The notes: generated by a model from the letters alone, not told the origin. DNA of 33,326 nt from Clostridia bacterium (GCA_017399225.1 JAFQEB010000089.1:1-33326), one strand, 5' to 3'. Shown: positions 23,150 to 31,092, counted from the stretch's first letter. Numbers and translations are program-made.

Positions 23150-23392
23150 TCACTTCAGCACGTTCTGCTTGGACTGAATCACGCTCAGCGACTGCTGCAG
23201 GCTCTTCTTCGCTGCAGACAGCACCTGATTGCGTGCTTCAATCTGCTTCTGGATCGCCGCCAGCGCCAGGCCCTGCAGCCCACCCAGATTGATCAGGGTC
23301 AGCTTCTTCATCGCATTGTCCAGGGAGGAGATCGCCTCGTTGAGCACGTTCACAGCCCTTTGCATGTCGCTGCTGTCATATACCTTTGCCAT
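23150..23392 (-). CDS. Small Esx-like helical protein with YDSS...AVNVLNE signature (80 aa)
   Basis: This 80-residue protein is a likely helical hairpin: KVYDSSDMQRAVNVLNEAIS and SLDNAMKKLTLI, a glycine turn NLGGLQG, then LAAIQKQIEARNQVLSAAKK. The opening YDSS followed by A-V/I-x-V-x-N-E is the same signature that opens the two larger putative substrates (341 and 300 residues). It could be the stand-alone form of their targeting segment, or a partner of them. AAGGAGG lies eight bases before ATG. I know no named family with certainty. Confidence 0.72.
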   Translation of the reverse strand: MAKVYDSSDMQRAVNVLNEAISSLDNAMKKLTLINLGGLQGLALAAIQKQIEARNQVLSAAKKSLQQSLSVIQSKQNVLK

Positions 23393-23417
23393 ACTTCATT
23401 CCTCCTTGATCGGTCGC

Positions 23418-23759
23418 TTATTCCAGTTCGGTAACTTCCTGGGGAACATTAGCTGCCTTGAGCATCTCAGCCGCCTTTTCGGCGTATTCTGCACGGGCCT
23501 TGTAAAGGTCCGGCATGATCTTCGCCAGCTTCTCAAAGTCCTCGTGGCGGTAGCCCTCATGCAGCACTTCTGCCACATCCTCATGGTTGAAGTAGCGGAA
23601 AGACTGGGATCCCACATTACCCAGCGGGAAACGGACGGCTGCGTAATCCACCACCTTGCCATCCCGCATCAGGCGCAGCATACCGGTAATCATATACCGT
23701 TCCGTCCGTTCCTTCAGGGTAACGACTGTTCCCAGGGGGTAAACCTTCTCGTTCAGCAT
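23418..23759 (-). CDS. DUF4176-like T7SS-associated protein, copy 1
   Basis: The 113-residue protein starts MLNEKVYPLGTVVTLKERTE and has RYMITGMLRLMR, YAAVRFPLGNVGSQSFRYFN and EDVAEVLHEGYRHEDFEKLA, closely parallel to the copy at 21133. The frame runs 20 codons further upstream, but the ATG at 23759 has a GGGAGGA site and is preferred. It sits between the EsaB-like gene and the small Esx genes. A cytosolic helper role in secretion is likely from context only. Confidence 0.8.
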   Translation of the reverse strand: MLNEKVYPLGTVVTLKERTERYMITGMLRLMRDGKVVDYAAVRFPLGNVGSQSFRYFNHEDVAEVLHEGYRHEDFEKLAKIMPDLYKARAEYAEKAAEMLKAANVPQEVTELE

Positions 23760-23828
23760 GTAATCCTTCCTCCCTTGGTTATTTGTTTGATATCTTCTTG
23801 CACATGACCGTGCCGACATCCATGCGTT

Positions 23829-24083
23829 TCAGCAAAGCAGCAGCTTTGCGCCGTTTTTCACGCCGCTTTGTGCCAAAGTGGAAGCAGGATTCAGCAGAAT
23901 CCTTCGCTCCATATCGCACAAGCAAGGCGTCGTCTGCTCATCAAAGCAGATATTCATTTTCACCGCCGTGATTTGTCGGATCATCTCCCGCAGCAGTTCC
24001 GCAATGGGGCGGCCAGTAGGCAGCAGGAACTCCACCGTGTCATCCGTGGCAGGCAGAAACACTTCGATCTGAATCGTCTCCAT
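23829..24083 (-). CDS. esaB: EsaB/YukD-like ubiquitin-fold protein
   Basis: The 84-residue protein begins METIQIEVFLPATDDTVEFL and has LPTGRPIAELLREMIRQITA and a C-terminal strand GAKLLLC, the size and strand-helix pattern of EsaB/YukD, the small ubiquitin-fold component of Firmicutes T7SS. In Staphylococcus aureus EsaB is cytosolic and needed for or regulates secretion. It lies 13 bases after the EssC-like gene, a typical EsaB position in T7SS loci. Upstream in-frame codons are poor starts; the ATG at 24083 follows GAGGTAAG. Sequence identity to known EsaB cannot be judged here, so the symbol rests on size, fold pattern and place. Confidence 0.8.
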   Translation of the reverse strand: METIQIEVFLPATDDTVEFLLPTGRPIAELLREMIRQITAVKMNICFDEQTTPCLCDMERRILLNPASTLAQSGVKNGAKLLLC

Positions 24084-24096
24084 CCATCTTACCTCC

Positions 24097-27000
24097 TCAC
24101 ACCTCTGCAGGCAGCAGCACATGCGTTACCGTTTCATTGCGGACATAGAAGCCCTCGCCGGCACGCATGGCCTGATTTTCGCGGCTATACGGCAGATCCG
24201 CATTCCAGGGGTTGCAGTCCGTCAGCGTATTGCCGGCCGCAAGTCCCCAGCCGCCATCCTTCAACTGCCGGATGGTGTTGTTCGGCAAAGCGCCGGTCAT
24301 GCCGGAGGCGCCACAGCCCGCCAGGATGCAAATACCGTAATTCGCGCCCTTGGCAATCGCGCTGCCCAGCAGCTGAGAAAGCTGCCGTTCCAGATAGGGC
24401 TGACCATTTTCACGGGGCTGCTCCAGCCAACGCTCCACATCGTCCAGCACCAATACCAACGGCTTCATCTTCAACGCGATCTCGCGGGCTGCCGCAGGAT
24501 CGGTATAATTGGCATGGGTCTTGCGGAACGCCAGGCGGGAACGGAATTCGTCATCCAATGCGGATGTGAATGCCTTTTGATCCCCATCAATCGAGGCATA
24601 CTGGGCATTATGATCGCGGCTCCAGCTGTACCATTCGTTGCCGGCGCCCAGGACAAAGACGGATCCCTCTTCGCCCGCCCGCAGCGCTGCAAGCGCCCGC
24701 AGGATGGAGGTTTTGCCCGTGCCGTGCTTGCCGTAAACAAACACGATATGCTTTTCCATCAGATCCAGCATCAGCGGCTGGGCGCTCTGCTGTACAATGG
24801 CCGCAGGGAGCATCTCCGGCGAAGCCTTGCCCAACTTCCGGGCCGTCTGCGCCAGGAACTCCGCGCCAAAGATCTCCGGCACATGGACGATATTGATCAC
24901 CGGCTGCACGCTGCGATCCAGGTCCTCACCGTATGCAGCAATGCGCTGGCTGCGCAGGGAATCTCCAGCCTCGCCAAATGCCAGGGCGATCTGGAACTCC
25001 CGCACGCCAACCTCGGTCTTCATCAAGCCGCGGCCGGGTGTGATTCGGGGCAGCGCCACATCCGTGGGAATACGGCAATTGAGCGCGTCTGCATAGTCGC
25101 TTACAGCATCCAAACCCATTGGCATACACGTAAAGGACTCCCGCAGCCCTGTAGCAATTTCATTGCGGGCCATCGCCGTGCAAACGAAGTAGATGCCCCG
25201 GCCTGCCGCACCCTTAATGATGCCAGTCAGGCGATCCTGCTCTGCATCCGACAGCAGTTCATACCACTGGGACAGCCGATCCACCATCACCACCAGCGCA
25301 GGTAATTTCTCTCCGCCCCGCTGCTTCTGATCACGGTTATACGCTGAATAATTATCCGTCTGGGCCGCAGCAAAAAGATCATCGCGGCGGCGGCATTCAG
25401 TTGCCAGGACGGAGATCATTCGCTGCTGTTCCTTGATCTCGCGCCCCGAAGTGTAGTCAATCACATTGGGCAAGGCCGTCAGCGGCTTGAGCATCATACC
25501 ACTCAATCCCATCAAGCATACCTGAACCTCTTCTGGTTCATACATCCGGGAAATAGCATAGGCCATCGTCTGCAGCGCCGTCGTCTTGCCCGACGTGGAC
25601 CGGCCCACAAACAGCAGGCAGGGAGACTGCATCAGATTGATCACCGCCGGCAGATAACGCTGGTTCTCCACGTCATCCTGCATGCCAAAGGGAATATCAA
25701 GCCGCAAGGGAAGCCTGTTCTCCGGCATGGAGATTCCCTCAAAGGCAATGACCGGTGCCAACTCCGGCAGCCACAGAGGGCCATGCCCCTTTACATCGTG
25801 CCGTTTGGAGATGTCCGATATCTCCTTGCAGATACGATCAAGCTCGTTGGTCTCAGCCTCTTGCCTGGGCCCATCCAGGGGAAGCGGAACACCCACATCA
25901 TCCAGCAGCCGGGGGGTTTCTCCGCTGGCAGGGGCGTCCGGCAAATACGGAGCTCCGCACCAGGAAGACTGGATCTGTTCAAACAGCTCGTCATTACCGA
26001 CCTGCACATAGCCCCTGCCCATGCCGCGGACATACGCCGCTTCAGGACGATGCAGCATTTCCATAGAGTCTTCCCTGGTCTGCACGCGCAAACAGATATG
26101 GAAGCGGGAGTTGGACCAGATTTCCGCACTGACCGAAGCAGAGGGCTTCTGGGTCGCCAGGATCAGGTGCAGACCCACCGAACGGCCGATACGCGCTGTG
26201 GAGATCAGCTCGTCCATGAAATCAGGCATGTCATCCTTAAGCTCGGCAAACTCATCAATGATGATAATCAGATGCGAGAGGGGCTTGCAGTCCGGATCAT
26301 GATTGAACCGCTTAATGTAGGTGTTGATGTCGCTGACGCCCTTCTCCTTGAAGATCGCCTCGCGGCGCATCACCTCGCCGCGGACAGACAGCAGCGCGCG
26401 GTTGATGGCCCGCTTGCCCTGCAGATTATCAATATTGCCCACCACATGGGGCAGATCCTTGAAGCAGTCAAAGGAGCCGCCACCCTTGTAGTCGATCAGG
26501 ATAAACTGCATCTCATCCGGGTGGTAGTTCAGCGCCAGTGACATCACCAGCGTCTGCAGCAGCACCGATTTACCCGAACCGGTAGTACCTGCCACAATGC
26601 CGTGGGGGCCATGGAACTTATCCGACAGGTTCAGTTCAAAAGGACGGGCGCCTGCACCCAAGCCCAGATTTGCACAGATGTCCTTGCCGGTAGAATTCTG
26701 GTTCCAGCGCCGCCAGATATCCAGCTGCTCCACCTTACGCACAGAGAAGGATTCCAGCAGCGTCACCTTTGTAGGGATCGCTGCATTCTCAGCCCGTTCG
26801 TTTTCCCGCAGGCAGGCCAGCCGACGGGCTGTCCGACGCAGCTGTTCGTCCGTGGTTGCCTCCAGTTGAAGCTCCACTTTCTGTCCCTTTTCATAATCGA
26901 AGAGCGTTTTCAGCGGCAGATGCAGCACCCTGCGGCATTCCTTGGGCAGCTCACCCTCGCTTCGTGCAATGACGCATACCGACATTTTCTCGTCAGCGGC

Positions 27001-28641
27001 CATGGCATTGGACGCAAAGGGATGCTGTGCCAGCAATGTCGGATCCGTGCAGAAGAGCAGGTAATGGCGGCCGGCTTTTCCGTTTTCACTGTTCTCGATC
27101 CGGCAAACAAGTTCTTCATTCAGCTGGTTCAGCAACGTCTGTCCCGCACTGCGCCCGCTGACCACCATATGGGCGGACGGATCATTTTCGACTGCCGTAT
27201 GGGGCAGCCAGCGCAGATAATGCCAGGCCTCGCCCTCGCCTTCACCGGCAATGACCGCTATGCGCAGATCCGTATAGCTGTTGAGCGTTGCCAGCTGAAC
27301 GATCAATCCCTGCAGAATATTCAGATCAGCCTCTCCCGCAACGATACCCAGCGGCGTCCGGCTCTTGAAGTCCACTGTGACCGGTGCGTTGTGCAGATGA
27401 TCAAACTTTTCCTTGAGGGCGTAGGGGGCGTTGCGCACACCCTCCGTCTTTTCGCCCATCTTCAATTCCGGCACGGCAATCTCATAAGGCAGCTTGATCA
27501 TGCCGTTGCCCACCCGCGCCGTAACAAAGCCCGGCGCACCAGGCACGTTCTCCCAGATCCGGTCAGAGCCCTGCGCAACCAGTTCGCAGCATTCCTGCGT
27601 TGTCGGGTAGGTGCGCAGCATTCCCCGCATGATCTCGTCAATGCAGCCCTGGATCTCCTCTTCGGCATTCTGCACGCGGGATATATAATCTTCCATCCGC
27701 TCCTCAAAGAGCTTCCTGCTGCGGTTCTTGCTATAAAAATGGTTCACCAGCGACCAGGAAACTGCCATCACCGAGGAGGTGATCATCATGATCGCGCCAG
27801 ACGCCGCATAGCCGCCACTGCCTGCCAGAAAGCTGCCCATCAGCATGGGCAGGCTCATGGTAAGAGAAGGGCCAATGGTGAGAATCAAAGGTTGCTTTTG
27901 ATTTTGCTCCTGCACCGGCGGCGCCTCAAGCTTCCAGTTCTTCGGCTCCACGCTCGGAATAAAATGCGGCGGCCGGCTCAGCTGTACATATGCTCCCTCA
28001 GCCTTGGGACGAGCGTAGACGATCTGTCCGCCGAAAGCTGTACAGGAGACGCCCCTGAGGAACACGCCCCTGTTCACCGCAAAAAAGGTGCCGAAAAACA
28101 CCAGTTTGAAGCCGCAGGCCAGGGACAGCGTATCACCCGCCAGCAGCGGCACCGTTTCTCCACAGATCAGCCTTCCGTTCACATAAGTGCCATTTTTGCT
28201 GGTGTCTGTATAGCGGTATTCCTGTCCATCCTGTTGAATCCGTCCGTGCACATCGCTGACGAATTCATCATTCAGCGTGATTTCACAGTCGTTTTGCCGT
28301 CCAATGCGCACCTGGCTTCCGGTGCAATAACGCAGCATCACCGTATCCTGCACGTCACACTGGGTGCAGTACAGCCCGATCTGGCCTTCTGTATGCTTTG
28401 CTGCCAGGTTGAAGCCGTTGGTCAACCGGCGATCAACAGGCTCCTGCGTTTCATCCTGCCACAGCATTCCTTCCGGACGGCAAACCCGCCAGATCCCATC
28501 CAGCGCATAGAAGCGGATCCGGCAGGCCGTTTGCCAGCCAGTCTCTCCTGCCGGCAGGATCAGTTCCTCCTGGTGGGCGGCAACATCAGGTAAATAGAGC
28601 GTTTTACAGCGCTTGCCGTAATACACCAACACCCGAAACAT
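24097..28641 (-). CDS. essC: EssC-like type VII secretion motor ATPase (FHA, two TM, three FtsK/SpoIIIE domains)
   Basis: This 1514-residue protein is the T7SS motor. The first 100 residues form a degenerate FHA-like domain; a canonical FHA domain follows (about 105-180: VRIGRQNDCEI, DTSKNGTYVNGR). Two membrane segments lie at about 257-297, as in S. aureus EssC (about 1480 residues). Three FtsK/SpoIIIE ATPase domains follow with Walker A motifs GTTGSGKS (K691), GRSTSGKT (K1019) and GKHGTGKT (K1310). The first has a full Walker B (LIIIIDEFAEL); the second and third read LVVMVDRLSQW and LVLVLDDVERW, lacking the catalytic Glu, as commonly seen for the distal domains. The ATPase domains power export of Esx proteins across the membrane, and distal ones bind substrates. 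FHA domains bind phosphothreonine, matching the kinase encoded in the same series. ATG at 28641 has a GGAGGG site. First gene of the series, with promoter 28726-28754. Confidence 0.96.
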   Translation of the reverse strand: MFRVLVYYGKRCKTLYLPDVAAHQEELILPAGETGWQTACRIRFYALDGIWRVCRPEGMLWQDETQEPVDRRLTNGFNLAAKHTEGQIGLYCTQCDVQDTVMLRYCTGSQVRIGRQNDCEITLNDEFVSDVHGRIQQDGQEYRYTDTSKNGTYVNGRLICGETVPLLAGDTLSLACGFKLVFFGTFFAVNRGVFLRGVSCTAFGGQIVYARPKAEGAYVQLSRPPHFIPSVEPKNWKLEAPPVQEQNQKQPLILTIGPSLTMSLPMLMGSFLAGSGGYAASGAIMMITSSVMAVSWSLVNHFYSKNRSRKLFEERMEDYISRVQNAEEEIQGCIDEIMRGMLRTYPTTQECCELVAQGSDRIWENVPGAPGFVTARVGNGMIKLPYEIAVPELKMGEKTEGVRNAPYALKEKFDHLHNAPVTVDFKSRTPLGIVAGEADLNILQGLIVQLATLNSYTDLRIAVIAGEGEGEAWHYLRWLPHTAVENDPSAHMVVSGRSAGQTLLNQLNEELVCRIENSENGKAGRHYLLFCTDPTLLAQHPFASNAMAADEKMSVCVIARSEGELPKECRRVLHLPLKTLFDYEKGQKVELQLEATTDEQLRRTARRLACLRENERAENAAIPTKVTLLESFSVRKVEQLDIWRRWNQNSTGKDICANLGLGAGARPFELNLSDKFHGPHGIVAGTTGSGKSVLLQTLVMSLALNYHPDEMQFILIDYKGGGSFDCFKDLPHVVGNIDNLQGKRAINRALLSVRGEVMRREAIFKEKGVSDINTYIKRFNHDPDCKPLSHLIIIIDEFAELKDDMPDFMDELISTARIGRSVGLHLILATQKPSASVSAEIWSNSRFHICLRVQTREDSMEMLHRPEAAYVRGMGRGYVQVGNDELFEQIQSSWCGAPYLPDAPASGETPRLLDDVGVPLPLDGPRQEAETNELDRICKEISDISKRHDVKGHGPLWLPELAPVIAFEGISMPENRLPLRLDIPFGMQDDVENQRYLPAVINLMQSPCLLFVGRSTSGKTTALQTMAYAISRMYEPEEVQVCLMGLSGMMLKPLTALPNVIDYTSGREIKEQQRMISVLATECRRRDDLFAAAQTDNYSAYNRDQKQRGGEKLPALVVMVDRLSQWYELLSDAEQDRLTGIIKGAAGRGIYFVCTAMARNEIATGLRESFTCMPMGLDAVSDYADALNCRIPTDVALPRITPGRGLMKTEVGVREFQIALAFGEAGDSLRSQRIAAYGEDLDRSVQPVINIVHVPEIFGAEFLAQTARKLGKASPEMLPAAIVQQSAQPLMLDLMEKHIVFVYGKHGTGKTSILRALAALRAGEEGSVFVLGAGNEWYSWSRDHNAQYASIDGDQKAFTSALDDEFRSRLAFRKTHANYTDPAAAREIALKMKPLVLVLDDVERWLEQPRENGQPYLERQLSQLLGSAIAKGANYGICILAGCGASGMTGALPNNTIRQLKDGGWGLAAGNTLTDCNPWNADLPYSRENQAMRAGEGFYVRNETVTHVLLPAEV

Positions 28642-28725
28642 ATGTATCCCTCCATCACAACAGCGCATGTTTTGTTGAATTACATCTTGCTTTTGAAAAA
28701 CTTGCTCTGTAGATTCTTATTCTAT

Positions 28726-28754
28726 ATTATACCATTCGCGGTCTGATTTGTCTA
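28726..28754 (-). promoter_or_regulatory. Promoter of the T7SS series
   Basis: Minus-strand TAGACA (-35, 28749-28754), a 17-base spacer and perfect TATAAT (-10, 28726-28731), about 85 bases before the essC-like start. A 9-base repeat, TATTCTATA, occurs at 28718-28726 and exactly 60 bases on at 28778-28786, overlapping -10 regions of both divergent genes, and could be a regulator site. Confidence 0.8.
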
Positions 28755-28782
28755 CATTTTCCTTCTTTGTCGAATTATATTC

Positions 28783-28788
28783 TATAAT
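28783..28788 (+). promoter_or_regulatory. -10 box of the divergent XRE regulator gene
   Basis: A perfect TATAAT on the plus strand, about 70 bases before the start codon of the regulator. No good -35 box is seen at the right distance, so this promoter may be weak or activator-dependent. Confidence 0.5.
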
Positions 28789-28856
28789 GGTTTTGTTTGG
28801 TATACAGCCACCACCTCCCCAAACCAATGGATCACAGTCAGTGCGGAGGACAGTCC

Positions 28857-29177
28857 ATGATCGGCGAAAGATTACTCGAACTTCGAAAGGATGCAGGCTT
28901 GACGCAAGATGAGCTTGCTGCCATCCTTTGCATCAATAAACACTCCATATCCTCTCATGAGCGCGATAAAAGCGAACCACCCGACGCCATCAAAATCGCT
29001 ATTGCCAAGCACTTCAATGTATCCGTTGATTACCTGCTTTGCGTTACCGACAACCCGCTGCCCATCGATCAACAGGTTCCGGTTCTGCGCCTGCCCTCCA
29101 GATTTCCTCAGCGGGCGTTGGGCGAGCTGATGCACTATGCCGAATACCTGTCACAAAAACAGGCTGCCCGCAAATAG
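28857..29177 (+). CDS. XRE family transcriptional regulator, divergent to the T7SS series
   Basis: The 106-residue protein has an N-terminal Cro/CI helix-turn-helix (IGERLLELRKDAGLTQDELA, ILCINKHSISSHERDKSEPP, AIAKHFNVSVDYLLC) typical of XRE regulators, with a short helical C-terminus (ALGELMHYAEYLSQKQ). The ATG at 28857 follows GGAGGA by six bases; in-frame codons further upstream lack a site. It is transcribed divergently from the essC-like gene with a shared 215-base control region, so it is a natural candidate to regulate itself and the secretion series. A hairpin terminator overlaps its end. Confidence 0.88.
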   Translation: MIGERLLELRKDAGLTQDELAAILCINKHSISSHERDKSEPPDAIKIAIAKHFNVSVDYLLCVTDNPLPIDQQVPVLRLPSRFPQRALGELMHYAEYLSQKQAARK

Positions 29178-29190
29178 GCAGCCTTTCTTC
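29161..29190 (+). terminator. Terminator of the XRE gene
   Basis: AGGCTGCC (29161-29168) pairs with GGCAGCCT (29177-29184) and is followed by TTCTT. The first arm lies within the end of the coding region. Confidence 0.7.
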
Positions 29191-29349
29191 ATCAAATCAG
29201 TATTCAGCCTGCACACCCGCCACGCGCGTACTGCTTCCTGCATTCTTGCAGGATCTTTTTTTGTCTGCAATTCCGCTTCCACGACTGCATAGGATTTCCT
29301 CCCTCCGTCCATACTGACAGCAAAACCCGACAGAACAGGAGTGACCGCC

Positions 29350-30621
29350 ATGAATCCCTTCAAGGAAAAGGCCATGCCCATCGAAAGCTGTCTGCTGGAC
29401 TGGAACGCCATGGCTCCCGCGCCCTATGACAAGCATACCGTCGATCCCTACACCCGCACCCGCGTCATCCTCATGAACGGCACGGAGTTCGAGAACGTGT
29501 GGTTCTCCCACCAGTTCTCCCGCAACTGCCCGGACAATGACCTGCGCCGGAGCCTGGCGCTGATCCGCCGCAGCGAACAGCAGCAGCAGAAGGCGATCGC
29601 CGCCCTCAAGCCCGTTAACGAGACCCTGCTGGAGCACACCATCGGCTATGAGCAGCTGGCGGTCGACCTCACCGCCCATCTGGCCAAGCGGGAACCGGAC
29701 GCCCATGTGCGGGATGCGCTGAACTTCGCCCTCCTGGAGGACTTTGACCACCTCTACCGCTATGCCGATCTTCTGGACATGGAAAACGGCACGCACGCCG
29801 AGGATCTGGTGGGCGGATACACGGAGATCATGCCGGCCCGCCCCACCATCGCCCATCACCGGCATCCCTTTGATTCCGTCAAGCAGCCCATCGACTGCAA
29901 GGCCGATGTGAACCACTCTGCCGCCGACCCGCAGACGAAGATGTGCGTGGGCATCATCACCGCCGCCGAGCAGCAGACGATGAACTACTACATGAACGTC
30001 TCCGCCGCCTACCCCAACGACGCCGGACGGGCGCTGTACCGGGAGATCGGCATGATCGAGGAGCAGCATGTGACCCAGTACGGCAGCCTGATGGACGTGA
30101 ACTGCTCCTGGCTGGAGAACCTGCTGATGCACCAGTACACCGAATGCTACCTGTACTGGAGCTGCCATGAAACCGAGACCGACCCGGCCATCAAGCGATT
30201 CTGGGCGCAGATGCTCGAGATCGAGATCGCCCATCTGCACGAGGCCGCCCGCCTGCTGGAGAAATACGAGGGGAAGCAGCATCAGCAGGTGGTGGGCGAG
30301 GGCACCTTCCTGCCGCCGCTCAAGCTGGAAAGCAACATCGACCACGTCCGCGCGGTGCTTTCCGGCTCGGTGCAGTTCACCGCCGACCGGGAGGCCTACA
30401 AGCCCCTGGAGCAGCTGGCGCAGGGCGCGGATTTCTTCCGCTACCAGGGCGTGGTGAATGCGGATGAAAAGCACGTCGCCAGCCATGAGGTGATCAACGA
30501 GCATATCCACCGCTTCGGGCAGGATTACCGCTGGGAGACCGGCGCGAATCCCATCCCGGCTCTGCAGAACCGCAGCATCGACAACACCCGAGTGGGGCGC
30601 ATGCCGGGGGCGGCGCAGTAA
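29350..30621 (+). CDS. Ferritin-like (putative diiron) protein of unknown function
   Basis: The 423-residue cytosolic protein is mostly helical with several carboxylate/histidine motifs spaced like a ferritin-type diiron site: FALLEDFDHLYRYADLL, AAEQQTMNYYMN, IEEQHVTQYGSLMD and EIEIAHLHEAARLLEKY. These suggest binding of two metal ions in a four-helix bundle, but the protein is much longer than ferritin or rubrerythrin and has an unassigned N-terminal 90 residues and C-terminal 110 residues. No rubredoxin-like Cys motif is seen. A role in oxygen or peroxide handling is a guess. The ATG at 29350 follows AGGAG; the GTG three codons upstream overlaps that site. It stands alone, convergent with the next gene. 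Confidence 0.7.
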   Translation: MNPFKEKAMPIESCLLDWNAMAPAPYDKHTVDPYTRTRVILMNGTEFENVWFSHQFSRNCPDNDLRRSLALIRRSEQQQQKAIAALKPVNETLLEHTIGYEQLAVDLTAHLAKREPDAHVRDALNFALLEDFDHLYRYADLLDMENGTHAEDLVGGYTEIMPARPTIAHHRHPFDSVKQPIDCKADVNHSAADPQTKMCVGIITAAEQQTMNYYMNVSAAYPNDAGRALYREIGMIEEQHVTQYGSLMDVNCSWLENLLMHQYTECYLYWSCHETETDPAIKRFWAQMLEIEIAHLHEAARLLEKYEGKQHQQVVGEGTFLPPLKLESNIDHVRAVLSGSVQFTADREAYKPLEQLAQGADFFRYQGVVNADEKHVASHEVINEHIHRFGQDYRWETGANPIPALQNRSIDNTRVGRMPGAAQ

Positions 30622-30627
30622 GAGGCG

Positions 30628-30993
30628 TCATTCAGTGCGGTCCGGAGTCTGATGATGAATGGCAGGTTGCCCGAAAACAGCAAAAAAGCGGCTTCCGCCG
30701 CCCAAATTCCGTTGAATCAGTTCAAACAACCTCCAGGGCTGTATAAAAGGAACATCCTGACCGTCATTTGCTTGCTCGATCAGGATGTCCTGCATGGGGA
30801 CGCACAGGAGTTTGCTTAGTGCATAGAGGTTATCCACCGTTGGCAGGTTCTCCCCGCGCAGCCATTTGTAGATGGCCCGGGGCGAATCAAAGCCAAAGTA
30901 AGCCTGCAGCGTGCGAATGGAGATCTGCTGCTGCTTCATCAGATGGCTGATGTTCTGTCCTGTTGCGCGGACGTCGATCATGGGAAAGGGCAT
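30628..30993 (-). CDS. XRE family regulator with degenerate C-terminus (121 aa)
   Basis: The N-terminal 75 residues form a Cro/CI-type helix-turn-helix (ISHLMKQQQISIRTLQAYFG, SPRAIYKWLRGENLPTVDNL, YALSKLLCVPMQDILIE). The remaining 45 residues are low-complexity and may be non-globular. A GTG codon just before the ATG (30996) is an alternative start; GGAGGTGA precedes both. The promoter is at 31025-31054. It is convergent to the ferritin-like gene with a six-base gap and has no obvious target in the window. Confidence 0.82.
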   Translation of the reverse strand: MPFPMIDVRATGQNISHLMKQQQISIRTLQAYFGFDSPRAIYKWLRGENLPTVDNLYALSKLLCVPMQDILIEQANDGQDVPFIQPWRLFELIQRNLGGGSRFFAVFGQPAIHHQTPDRTE

Positions 30994-31024
30994 CACCGGT
31001 CACCTCCCTCTCTGGAATGACGTC

Positions 31025-31054
31025 ATTATATCACAGATGGCTGGCAGCAGACAA
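31025..31054 (-). promoter_or_regulatory. Promoter of the second XRE gene
   Basis: Minus-strand TTGTCT (-35, 31049-31054), 18-base spacer and TATAAT (-10, 31025-31030), shortly before the start codon. Confidence 0.65.
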
Positions 31055-31092
31055 TGAAGCTGCAGTACACAGAGCGCTCTACGTTCCGGACA

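Noticed and set aside
26602..28593. Long open frame on the plus strand (663 codons) opposite the EssC-like gene
   Set aside because: It is antisense to a clearly coding gene with conserved FHA and ATPase motifs; the translation is low-complexity His/Gln/Arg-rich and has no ribosome binding site or known motif.
24097..28641. EssC-like protein considered as an FtsK/SpoIIIE DNA translocase
   Set aside because: It has an N-terminal FHA domain, two membrane segments and three ATPase domains and sits with EsaB-like and WXG100 genes; FtsK has one ATPase domain, a gamma domain and four membrane segments.
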